DNA from: Armatimonadota bacterium
GTDB taxonomy: Bacteria > Armatimonadota > Zipacnadia > Zipacnadales > UBA11051
Assembly (NCBI GenBank): GCA_003542955.1
Contig: DPJP01000028.1
Span: forward strand, 1 to 6,785
Reading direction: 5' to 3'
Length of the DNA: 6,785 bases
Shown: positions 1 to 5,993 of the stretch, in pieces
How the letters are laid out: each line of letters begins with the position of its first letter
Numbering within the stretch: position 1 is the first letter of the stretch
Program-made: the position numbers and the translations under genes
Notes under the pieces: model-generated
Told to the model about the DNA's origin: nothing
The model's database searches: none
The model's input: only the letters and a program-made list of their open reading frames with translations

Positions 1-283
1 GCTTGCGCAGAAACTGCTTCTCCAGCCTGTAGCGCCGACCACCATGCTCGAACTCGATACCGACTTCGGGAGCGATATTGGTCCCCCACGGCTGGAGCGC
101 CTTGACGGGTGCCGCGGATGTGCCGTGGCGGTCGAACAGCGCGCGTGCGACCACCTCGACGATGGTCGACTTCCCGCACTCGTTGTCCCCCACCAGCAGG
201 TTGACCCCGTCGCCGAACTCGCCTACCTCGACCTGATTGCGGAAGCACCGACAGCCCTGAAGTGTCACGCTGCGCAGGATCAT
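1..283 (-). CDS. SbcC/Rad50/YhaN-like AAA ATPase, N-terminal part (truncated by window edge)
   Basis: The 94 visible codons encode the N-terminal half of an ABC/SMC-type ATPase head. They start MILRSVTLQGCRCFRNQVEV, the usual first strands in which a DNA-repair ATPase reads 'L.gfr.f'. A Walker A loop, GDNECGKST, follows at residues 32-40, with K38 and S39 the nucleotide-binding residues. The GxNExGKST form is typical of the SbcC, RecF and YhaN-like group. The later segment (LQPWGTNIAPEVGIEFEHGG, about residues 63-82) matches how such heads continue. The coiled coil, signature motif and Walker B lie beyond the left edge. The ATG overlaps the TGA of the upstream nuclease gene as ATGA (280-283), and GGGAGG at 291-296 gives a 7-base spacer, so translational coupling is likely. 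By family knowledge it should partner the SbcD-like nuclease in processing DNA ends or hairpins. Whether it is true SbcC or a YhaN-like variant cannot be decided from this fragment. Confidence 0.88.
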   Translation of the reverse strand, partial: MILRSVTLQGCRCFRNQVEVGEFGDGVNLLVGDNECGKSTIVEVVARALFDRHGTSAAPVKALQPWGTNIAPEVGIEFEHGGRRYRLEKQFLRK

Positions 284-1518
284 GCCTCCACCTCCCGCGC
301 GCACCCGGCAAGAGCCAGCAGCGCGGCATGCGCCGCATCCGCCGCCGTCAACCCCTCGGCGTGCCCTTTGAGCACCTCTTCATTGTCGCGCAACTGCGCA
401 TCATTCCACAGCGCGATGAGTCCCTCCGCGGAGCGTGGCGGCACTTCAGCAGTCTCATCAACAGGGCCGTCGAGGTCGGCAAGACGCTGGAGGTCGGCTA
501 TCGCCCCGGCGATCACCTCGTCGCTCTCGGCCAGGGCCTTCAGCTTCCCCGTCAGCTCCTCGAGCAGCCCGATGTCGGCATCGACCTCCGCGCGCAGCAG
601 ACCCGCGTGGGCCAGCCATGCCGCGAACTGCGTCACCCGCTCCATGCTGTCGGTCTGCAGCGTCCCGGTCAGCCTCAGACGCAGCAGCGTCCGATCAAGG
701 GCCGGCAGCGCCTCGATCTCCGCACACAGCGCGTCAACCGCGTCGGCCGCGGGCTCTGTGAGTTCCCGTTGCCAGTTGAGCCACGTCAGCGTGCCGACCG
801 GCACCGACTCGATGGCTGGAACAGCGCCCGGAGCATCAATGCCCACCAGCAGCACACAGCCGGCGCCGGTGTCGTCGAAGGCCGTCTGCTCCGGCGTCCC
901 TGGATACGCGACGCGGCCCCCCTCGATGTACTGACTGTGATGGTGTCCGAGCGCAAGGTAGTCCAGCCCGCGCTTCTCGGCTGCGTCCAGCGGGATCGGG
1001 TGGTCATTGAGCTGGTACTTCTCGGGGATCATGAGTGCCCCGTGCGCCAGCCCGATGCGGATGCCGTCTTCGGCTCTACGCGGGGCAATCACCGCCGTCG
1101 GGTCCTGCATTGACTGCTTCTCCAGCACGGGGCACGGGTAGAGCGTGCATCCCTCGCCGATGTGCACCGGTTCGGGTGTCCTCAGCACCACGACACTGTC
1201 GGCCGCGGTCCTGAATGCGTCGTGGTTGTAGACCGACATCGGTGTCAGCGGGTCATGGTTGCCGGGGATGATGTAGACCGGCATCGGCGTGGCATCGCTG
1301 AGGATACGCAGCGCGCGGTGGACGGTATCATCGCTAACCAGCAGCCCATCCTCGAAGATGTCTCCGCAGATGGCAACGAAGTCAACCTCCCGCTCACGCG
1401 CCACATCGATGATGCGCCCGAGCGTCTCGAAGCGCGCCTCCTGCATCGCGCGCCGCACATCCGGGGCGCCGGGGCTGAGGATGAGTTGCAGGTCGGCGGT
1501 ATGGATGAATCTGACCAT
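280..1518 (-). CDS. SbcD/Mre11-like metallophosphoesterase, DNA repair exonuclease subunit
   Basis: This 412-residue protein belongs to the calcineurin-like phosphoesterase superfamily, SbcD/Mre11/YhaO branch, which cuts DNA ends or hairpins with an SbcC/Rad50-type ATPase using two metal ions. The phosphoesterase motifs appear in order: HTADLQ (6-11, motif I), GDIFED (52-57), GNHD (86-89), AHG (158-160) and GHHH (191-194). The segment YPGTPEQTAFDD (205-216) is typical of SbcD. The rest (about 240-412) is an alpha/beta cap and C-terminal region expected to contact the ATPase. Motif I reads D9-x-Q11 where Mre11 normally has D-x-H. The start is the ATG at 1518, with GGAGG at 1524-1528 and a 5-base spacer; upstream extension would begin with TTG at 1560 and adds 14 residues without family resemblance. 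It lies 45 bases after the DUF4838 gene and overlaps the ATPase gene by 4 bases. The family call is secure; nuclease activity is inferred. Confidence 0.93.
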   Translation of the reverse strand: MVRFIHTADLQLILSPGAPDVRRAMQEARFETLGRIIDVAREREVDFVAICGDIFEDGLLVSDDTVHRALRILSDATPMPVYIIPGNHDPLTPMSVYNHDAFRTAADSVVVLRTPEPVHIGEGCTLYPCPVLEKQSMQDPTAVIAPRRAEDGIRIGLAHGALMIPEKYQLNDHPIPLDAAEKRGLDYLALGHHHSQYIEGGRVAYPGTPEQTAFDDTGAGCVLLVGIDAPGAVPAIESVPVGTLTWLNWQRELTEPAADAVDALCAEIEALPALDRTLLRLRLTGTLQTDSMERVTQFAAWLAHAGLLRAEVDADIGLLEELTGKLKALAESDEVIAGAIADLQRLADLDGPVDETAEVPPRSAEGLIALWNDAQLRDNEEVLKGHAEGLTAADAAHAALLALAGCAREVEA

Positions 1519-1523
1519 GGGTG

Positions 1524-1528
1524 CCTCC
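1524..1528 (-). promoter_or_regulatory. Shine-Dalgarno GGAGG that fixes the start of the SbcD-like gene
   Basis: The minus strand reads GGAGG followed by five bases and ATG at 1518. This decides for the ATG over the in-frame TTG at 1560, whose extra 14 codons do not resemble the family N-terminus; the metallophosphoesterase normally begins just before the HTAD motif. Confidence 0.75.
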
Positions 1529-1563
1529 AGTGCGGCTCCGGCAGGATTGTCTGTGTCCAAGCC

Positions 1564-4269
1564 CTACTGCAGTATCAGCCAACCGCGCGAATCCAGTTCC
1601 CAGTTGCCGGCGGAGGTCGGGAACCAGTTGGATATCTCCAGGTACTCGCGCGCGCCGACGACGTTGCGCACGAAGTTCATCTTCAGGAACCTGTCCTCCG
1701 CCGGGTCGATCCCGAGGTCTGCAAACGGGATCGAGAACTCCATCTTGAAGCCCTGGCCCGGAATCCGCAACACCGCGGCCTCGATATCGCCATTCCAGGC
1801 CTTGTCCTTGCGGAGCATATCGTAGATGTTCGGCGTCGGCTCGCAGTTGATGATAGCCTGGAAGAAGTCGTCCGGGTCGGTGGTCTCCGGGCGGTTGAGC
1901 AGAAACTCGATCGAATCATCATCCCACACGCGGCCGTCGCGGCCGGAGGATGATACATAGAACTCCGGTGCGTTCTCGGGCTTGACCTGGTCACACCGGG
2001 CTGCGACATAGAGGCGCTTGCCGTCATGGAGCATCCGGAACTCGGTGGTGAACTGCGCCGGAGTGCCTGTCCGCAGCACAAAGAAGCCGCTCGAGGCGGT
2101 GACTGCCTTCCCGGCGGCGTCGAGCAGCCAGCAGTCATCTCCGAGGCTGCCGTCGATGACCGGGGCCTTCGCCGTCCGGTGCGCCATGGCGACGCGGCCC
2201 GCCGAGTACAGCACCTCGTCGAGCACCTGCTTCTCCCCCGCCGTCGGCTCGCGCCCGCCGAGGGCCTCCGTCGCCACGCCGACAATGGCCGCCCGGAAGG
2301 CATCCGGTGTGACGTCGCTGCGCCCGCGGAGCTGCCGGTATGCCTGCTGCGTGATGGCGCCCGCCAGCATGGCGCGGGCCTTCGTGACGGGTCCGTGGAG
2401 GGCCTCGTTGGGCTCCGTCACCTGCCAGGCGTCACGGAGTACCCACTGTGTGTAGAGGGCGTGGTCTAGCTCCGGCCCGGCAATCGATCCCAGCGCGCTG
2501 AGCGCATCGCCCAACCCGCCGAGGTCCGTCGCACTCTCACATGCCAGCGCGCCGGCGCTGTAACGCCTGGCGAGGATGCTCGTCAGGCCGAAGGAGTCGG
2601 CGTAGTAGTCCACATGCGCGCGCGTCGTCTCGCTCCGAGCCAGTCCGCGCGCTTCGTCGAGGTAGCCATCCGCCTCGGCGATACGCTCGGGGGGCCAGCG
2701 GAGGAACTGCTCGGGGTCGCGGAAGAAGTACCACTGCTCCTTGCCGGTCTCTGGGTCGATCCGGGTGACGCGCTGCTCCCCGAGCGTCTCGCACAGGTCA
2801 ATGTACTTGCGCATCGGTTCGGCAGCCTCGGCGAAGTAGTTGGTGCAGAAGTCGGCGATCAGGCTCTCGACATCCCGCTCAGGATTCCACAGCAGCTTGG
2901 AGAACACCCAGACCTTGTAGCCGTCCAGCCCCCAGTTCGGATAGACCTCGCTGTAGAGCGCCTTCGCGCCGTGCTCATGGGCGTACTGAAGCGACTCGGC
3001 CAGGTAACGGCTGTAGGGCACCGGAATCGAGTACCCGGCGCCGAAGTACCACTCATAGATTCCGAACTGCCGCGCGGTGGTGCTCCACTGATCGATGTCG
3101 GCCAGCCGCTCGGCCTTCGCCTCGGGGTCGCGATAGGAGGCCGTGGTACCCACATAGAAGGGCATGATATTCGGGTGCAGCTTTAGGCCCTCATAGGGCG
3201 ACTTCGAGTAGGAGTAGGCCAGCGTGCCGATGATCTTGTCGGGGTGCTTCTGCGCTACGCCCTCGGCGATGCGGTTGGCGAACTGCCAGAAGAGCCGCGA
3301 GCGGCTCTCCTCCGTCCCGCTCGGGCTGCCGACGTTCTCAGACAGCGCCAGGCAGTCCGGGCAGTTGCAGTAACCGCCGCCGTCGTTGGGGGCGATCGAG
3401 ACCGAGTTCTCCTCCGGGTGCTCATCGAAGTAGGCGATGATATTCTGGATGATCTGGTTGATACCGCCCTCACTGGTCATGCACGGCTGCCAGCCGGAGG
3501 ATGAGTTCTTCTTCGGCGGCCGCCGCTGCCCATCCACGAAGGGGTACCAGTCCGGATGCTCTGCGCCGTAGACCTCCGGGTCGAGCAGCTTCCAGAGGTT
3601 GTGGTGGAACTGGTAGCGGCCCCGGATGCGGTTACACTCGCGCCAGCCCGTCGACAGCGGCCGCCCGAAGCGGTCCCTCGCCGCGTACGTGTTGATGCCG
3701 GAGAACAGCCGCATCAGGTAGGCCGGCTCCTGCGTATCGTCGATATGCACGAAGGTCAGCGTCTCCCGGCGGGGGGTGAACTCGCCCACCTCCCCCGGCA
3801 GGTACCACCGCACCCCGCAGTGATCCTCGAGGAAGGCGTACGCCCCGAAACCGGTCGCCCACGGCGTCGGCCCGGCGATGAGCAGATTCCCGTTCATCCC
3901 GCGGATGATGAAGCCGTCCTGATCGAGCTTCTCCAGCTCCGGGCCCAGCAGCGTCTCGACCAGCTCGGTGCGCCCCAGGTGCACGGCCGGGGTCGGGTTC
4001 TCGGGCGCCGAGACCTTCTCGAATGCGCCGGTAGCCTGGTTGAGCACCTCGCAGCGCGAGCCGTCCTCAATCAGGATGGGCATGACGCGCCCGGTCATGC
4101 GGGCCACCGCGTCGGCGAGCACGCGCGCGGCGATTATCTCCTCGGATGCATGCCCGGTCCGCACGATGATGGTGGCAACCGTACCGCCATCGACAACGGT
4201 TGCGGGCCCGGCCCAGCATGCGGATGTCAGAGCTGCGAGCAAGATTGCGGCCGTCAGATGTCTCATCAT
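1564..4269 (-). CDS. Exported DUF4838 / GH-like protein with C-terminal CBM9-like domain
   Basis: This 901-residue protein begins with a Sec signal peptide (residues 1-20, hydrophobic core at 5-16). Cleavage after A20 (ACWA/GP) is likely; C18 does not sit in a good lipobox. Residues about 28-175 form the GH20-like N-terminal alpha/beta domain seen in DUF4838 and alpha-glucuronidase-like proteins, with the landmarks DGFIIRG (118-124), TPWATGFGAYAFLEDHCGVR (135-154) and LPGEVGE (157-163). The DUF4838 barrel region (about 180-560) carries PNDGGGYCNCPDC (294-306), a CxCxxC cluster (C301, C303, C306), then IYEWYFG (404-410) and YSEVYPNWG (439-447). D296, E406 and E441 are conspicuous acidic candidates for an active site, which is inference. 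After a helical linker, residues about 700-901 look like a CBM9-type beta sandwich (VIDGSLGDDCW, WDDDSIEFL, MEFSIPFADLG). GGAGGA at 4273-4278 precedes two adjacent ATGs (4269 and 4266); either could be used. Function is probably binding or cleaving plant or algal polysaccharide, with substrate unknown. It lies 38 bases after the lipoprotein gene. Confidence 0.9.
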   Translation of the reverse strand: MMRHLTAAILLAALTSACWAGPATVVDGGTVATIIVRTGHASEEIIAARVLADAVARMTGRVMPILIEDGSRCEVLNQATGAFEKVSAPENPTPAVHLGRTELVETLLGPELEKLDQDGFIIRGMNGNLLIAGPTPWATGFGAYAFLEDHCGVRWYLPGEVGEFTPRRETLTFVHIDDTQEPAYLMRLFSGINTYAARDRFGRPLSTGWRECNRIRGRYQFHHNLWKLLDPEVYGAEHPDWYPFVDGQRRPPKKNSSSGWQPCMTSEGGINQIIQNIIAYFDEHPEENSVSIAPNDGGGYCNCPDCLALSENVGSPSGTEESRSRLFWQFANRIAEGVAQKHPDKIIGTLAYSYSKSPYEGLKLHPNIMPFYVGTTASYRDPEAKAERLADIDQWSTTARQFGIYEWYFGAGYSIPVPYSRYLAESLQYAHEHGAKALYSEVYPNWGLDGYKVWVFSKLLWNPERDVESLIADFCTNYFAEAAEPMRKYIDLCETLGEQRVTRIDPETGKEQWYFFRDPEQFLRWPPERIAEADGYLDEARGLARSETTRAHVDYYADSFGLTSILARRYSAGALACESATDLGGLGDALSALGSIAGPELDHALYTQWVLRDAWQVTEPNEALHGPVTKARAMLAGAITQQAYRQLRGRSDVTPDAFRAAIVGVATEALGGREPTAGEKQVLDEVLYSAGRVAMAHRTAKAPVIDGSLGDDCWLLDAAGKAVTASSGFFVLRTGTPAQFTTEFRMLHDGKRLYVAARCDQVKPENAPEFYVSSSGRDGRVWDDDSIEFLLNRPETTDPDDFFQAIINCEPTPNIYDMLRKDKAWNGDIEAAVLRIPGQGFKMEFSIPFADLGIDPAEDRFLKMNFVRNVVGAREYLEISNWFPTSAGNWELDSRGWLILQ

Positions 4270-4282
4270 GTCTCCTCCACGG

Positions 4283-4304
4283 GCGCGTGGCCTAACCCAC
4301 GCGC
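4283..4304. promoter_or_regulatory. Perfect 8-bp stem-loop between the lipoprotein and DUF4838 genes
   Basis: On the minus (transcribed) strand, GCGCGTGG, a 6-base loop GTTAGG, and CCACGCGC form a perfect, very GC-rich hairpin. It occupies 22 of the 38 intercistronic bases and ends four bases before the GGAGGA ribosome binding site of the DUF4838 gene. No T-run follows on either strand, so an intrinsic terminator is not supported. It could be an mRNA processing or stabilising element, or could modulate translation of the downstream gene. The structure is seen; its role is inferred. Confidence 0.5.
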
Positions 4305-4307
4305 ATG

Positions 4308-4904
4308 TCAGTCGACCCCGGTGACCGCCCGTGCGTAGTAGGTGTCATACCGGTTGGCGAACGAGTACCCCGGACTGGTGGACTGCAGCTGGGCATCACT
4401 CACCCAGATCTGCCCGTCCATGTCCAGCTGGGTGTTCAGCAGCAGCCTGTCCGCGTCATAGCCGACGGCGAGCACATAGTGGTCGATATCCCAGGATGGC
4501 ATCTCATCGGGGTAGATCTTGACTCCGCAGATGACCGGGTAGCCCAGGCGCAGTTGTGTACGAATCCAGGTGATCAGCGCCGCCATGTCCTCGTTGTCCT
4601 CGGGCCAATTGATGGAGTGCGCGCCCAACACGTCCATGGCCCTGTCCATGTCATCGGACCACAAATCGGCCTGCGGCGGATCACCGGCCTCATTGATCGC
4701 CCGCTGCGTGAGGTTCAGGCCGTAGTATCCGAGGACCATCTGGATGCATGCCTCGCCACACCACCCGATGTCCGGGTCGGGCCGGTTCGGGTCCCATGCC
4801 CGGTCGGCGATGTTGAGGTTAACGCCCTGGTCCGGCGTGACAACCAGAGTGGCGCCGCAGCCGCCCAGCGCGATGGCTGCCAGTCCAACGACCACGAGCC
4901 GCAC
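4308..4904 (-). CDS. Small lipoprotein with papain/C39-like cysteine peptidase fold
   Basis: With the chosen GTG start the product is 198 residues. It begins MRLVVVGLAAIALGGC, a textbook lipoprotein signal with lipobox LGGC, so C16 would be lipidated and the protein anchored to a membrane facing outward. GWCGEACIQMVLGYYG (47-62) matches the catalytic-cysteine helix of C39-like and papain-like peptidases (C49). DIDHYVLAVGYD (139-150) gives the catalytic histidine (H142), and LLLNTQ (154-159) supplies a plausible third residue, N157. The usual upstream oxyanion Gln is not evident, so activity is uncertain. An upstream in-frame ATG at 5021 has GGGAGG at 5025-5030 but would put about 40 residues before the signal peptide, and third-position G/C looks lower in that stretch, so I prefer 4904 even though its own ribosome binding site is weak. 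It is the first gene of the minus-strand run. No ABC transporter is adjacent, so bacteriocin export is unlikely. Confidence 0.78.
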   Translation of the reverse strand: MRLVVVGLAAIALGGCGATLVVTPDQGVNLNIADRAWDPNRPDPDIGWCGEACIQMVLGYYGLNLTQRAINEAGDPPQADLWSDDMDRAMDVLGAHSINWPEDNEDMAALITWIRTQLRLGYPVICGVKIYPDEMPSWDIDHYVLAVGYDADRLLLNTQLDMDGQIWVSDAQLQSTSPGYSFANRYDTYYARAVTGVD

Positions 4905-5118
4905 CCACGGTGTGCCTATCGCGATGTCCCCCTGCACGTCGGCAATGGGTTCACGACCACTCGACGCATGAGCCGCGCCCTGACCGAACTCCTGCACCCA
5001 CCTTCCGCGCCGGGTGCGCATGTCCCTCCCGTCAAGTCCAGAGCGCAGGTGTCGCACGTGTGCCGACGAAAGGAATCAGACCAACCCACGCAATACCACG
5101 CTCGATGGAGATGACCCT
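4905..5118. promoter_or_regulatory. Divergent intergenic region between lipoprotein and SDR genes
   Basis: These 214 bases lie between two divergently transcribed units and should contain promoters in both directions, though I see no convincing -35/-10 pair. A short dyad, GTCG-N9-CGAC, sits at 5051-5067, about 50 bases before the SDR start, and GCACCC (4994-4999) is inverted as GGGTGC (5012-5017). Both are weak enough to be chance. If the lipoprotein starts at 5021 instead, the region shrinks to 97 bases. Confidence 0.4.
5107..5110 (+). promoter_or_regulatory. Shine-Dalgarno GGAG that fixes the start of the epimerase-like SDR gene
   Basis: GGAG is followed by 8 bases and ATG at 5119. The reading frame stays open upstream to 5014, but those 35 codons encode a Cys/Arg-rich stretch unlike an SDR N-terminus, which normally begins a few residues before the TGxxGxxG loop. 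Confidence 0.6.
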
Positions 5119-5979
5119 ATGGGTGGCGGCGCGACAAAGCGGCTCAACGTGCTACTCACCGGCGGCGGAGGCCTGGTCGGCCGACGGTTGACGCCGCTCT
5201 TGACCGAACGCCACAATGTCACCCATCTGGAGATGAGCGATCCCGGCGACGGGCTCCCGTCTATCGAGGGCGACCTCCGCGACCCCGAGCTGGTCGCTCA
5301 GGCATGTCAGGGCATGGACGCCATCGTCCATGTCGCCGCCCTCCACGGCGCCGCCTGGCAAGCGGCCGGAGACCACGCGCTGTTTGAGATCAATGTGACG
5401 GGCACGCAGAACATCCTCGAAGGGGCCAGGGTGGCCGGCGTGCGGCGCGTCGTGTTCACATCCTCAATCAACGCCACCGGTCGCACGCCGATGCCGCCGC
5501 CGTATCTGCCCATCGACGAGGACCTCCCGCGCGAGCCGATGGACCTCTACGGCCTGAGCAAGAAGCTCGGCGAGCAGCTGTGCCTGTACGCGGCACAGCG
5601 CTATGGCCTGAGCATCATCTGCCTGCGACCGGGATGGATCGCGCCGGAGGATGCTCCTCTCGATCGGCAACTGACGAAGCTCTTCCACGGTGTCGATGTC
5701 CGCGATGTCGCGCAGGCGCATGCGCTTGCCGTGGATGCCCCCTTCGGGCCCGGCTTGCACCTGGCCATCGTGGCCGCCGATTCACCGCTGTGCTCAGTCG
5801 ACCCGTTGCAGTACTTCGGTGACCCCGTGAGCACGCTCGACAGCTTCTACCCCGGCCTCGGGCAGCTCTTCGCCGAGGGGACACTCTCGCTGCCGGGCCA
5901 GCAGGAGTGGCACTGCATCGACAGAGCGCGCTGCCTGCTCGGGTACGAGCCACAACACAACTTCACCTGGCCGCAGTGA
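5119..5979 (+). CDS. Extended SDR, NAD(P)-dependent epimerase/dehydratase family
   Basis: The 286-residue product is a cytoplasmic Rossmann-fold oxidoreductase of the extended SDR type, acting on a sugar, sugar nucleotide or uronate with NAD(P). The nucleotide loop TGGGGLVG (14-21) fits TGxxGxxG. GDLRD (51-55) follows the usual second acidic turn, then VHVAALHG (70-77), the NVTGTQNILEGA segment (92-103), FTSS with S115/S116 (113-116), and the catalytic YGLSK (Y144, K148). VDVRDVAQAHALA (192-204) is the conserved element before the substrate domain, and LGYEPQHNF (274-282) closes the protein in the usual way. The compact size and absence of a long C-terminal domain resemble uronate dehydrogenase-like SDRs, which would fit a carbohydrate locus, but this is only suggestive; a UDP-sugar epimerase or other dehydrogenase remains possible. 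It is the first gene of the plus-strand pair, divergent from the lipoprotein/DUF4838 run and 14 bases ahead of a second SDR. Confidence 0.88.
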   Translation: MGGGATKRLNVLLTGGGGLVGRRLTPLLTERHNVTHLEMSDPGDGLPSIEGDLRDPELVAQACQGMDAIVHVAALHGAAWQAAGDHALFEINVTGTQNILEGARVAGVRRVVFTSSINATGRTPMPPPYLPIDEDLPREPMDLYGLSKKLGEQLCLYAAQRYGLSIICLRPGWIAPEDAPLDRQLTKLFHGVDVRDVAQAHALAVDAPFGPGLHLAIVAADSPLCSVDPLQYFGDPVSTLDSFYPGLGQLFAEGTLSLPGQQEWHCIDRARCLLGYEPQHNFTWPQ

Positions 5980-5993
5980 GCGGGGGAGACACC

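Noticed and set aside
262..1113. Long plus-strand open frame opposite the SbcD-like gene
   Set aside because: It is antisense to a gene with clear phosphoesterase motifs, is rich in Arg/Pro/Gly as GC-rich shadows are, and shows no recognisable motif.
280..1518. Toxin or anti-phage role for the SbcD/SbcC-like pair
   Set aside because: Housekeeping DNA repair explains the pair, and no defence gene, mobile element or unusual composition is present around it.
4283..4304. Intrinsic terminator at the intercistronic hairpin
   Set aside because: The stem is strong but no T-run follows on either strand, and the next gene starts at once with a good ribosome binding site.
3556..4338. Plus-strand open frame of 260 codons opposite the start of the DUF4838 gene
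   Set aside because: It is antisense to the signal peptide and N-terminal domain of a well supported gene and has composition typical of a GC-rich shadow frame.
4308..4904. Bacteriocin-processing C39 domain of an ABC exporter
   Set aside because: The gene encodes a single small lipoprotein with no transmembrane or ATPase domain, and no leader peptide or transporter gene is nearby.
4305..5114. Plus-strand open frame of 269 codons across the lipoprotein gene and the divergent region
   Set aside because: It is antisense to a gene with a lipobox and a C39-like Cys/His pair, and its translation resembles no family I know.
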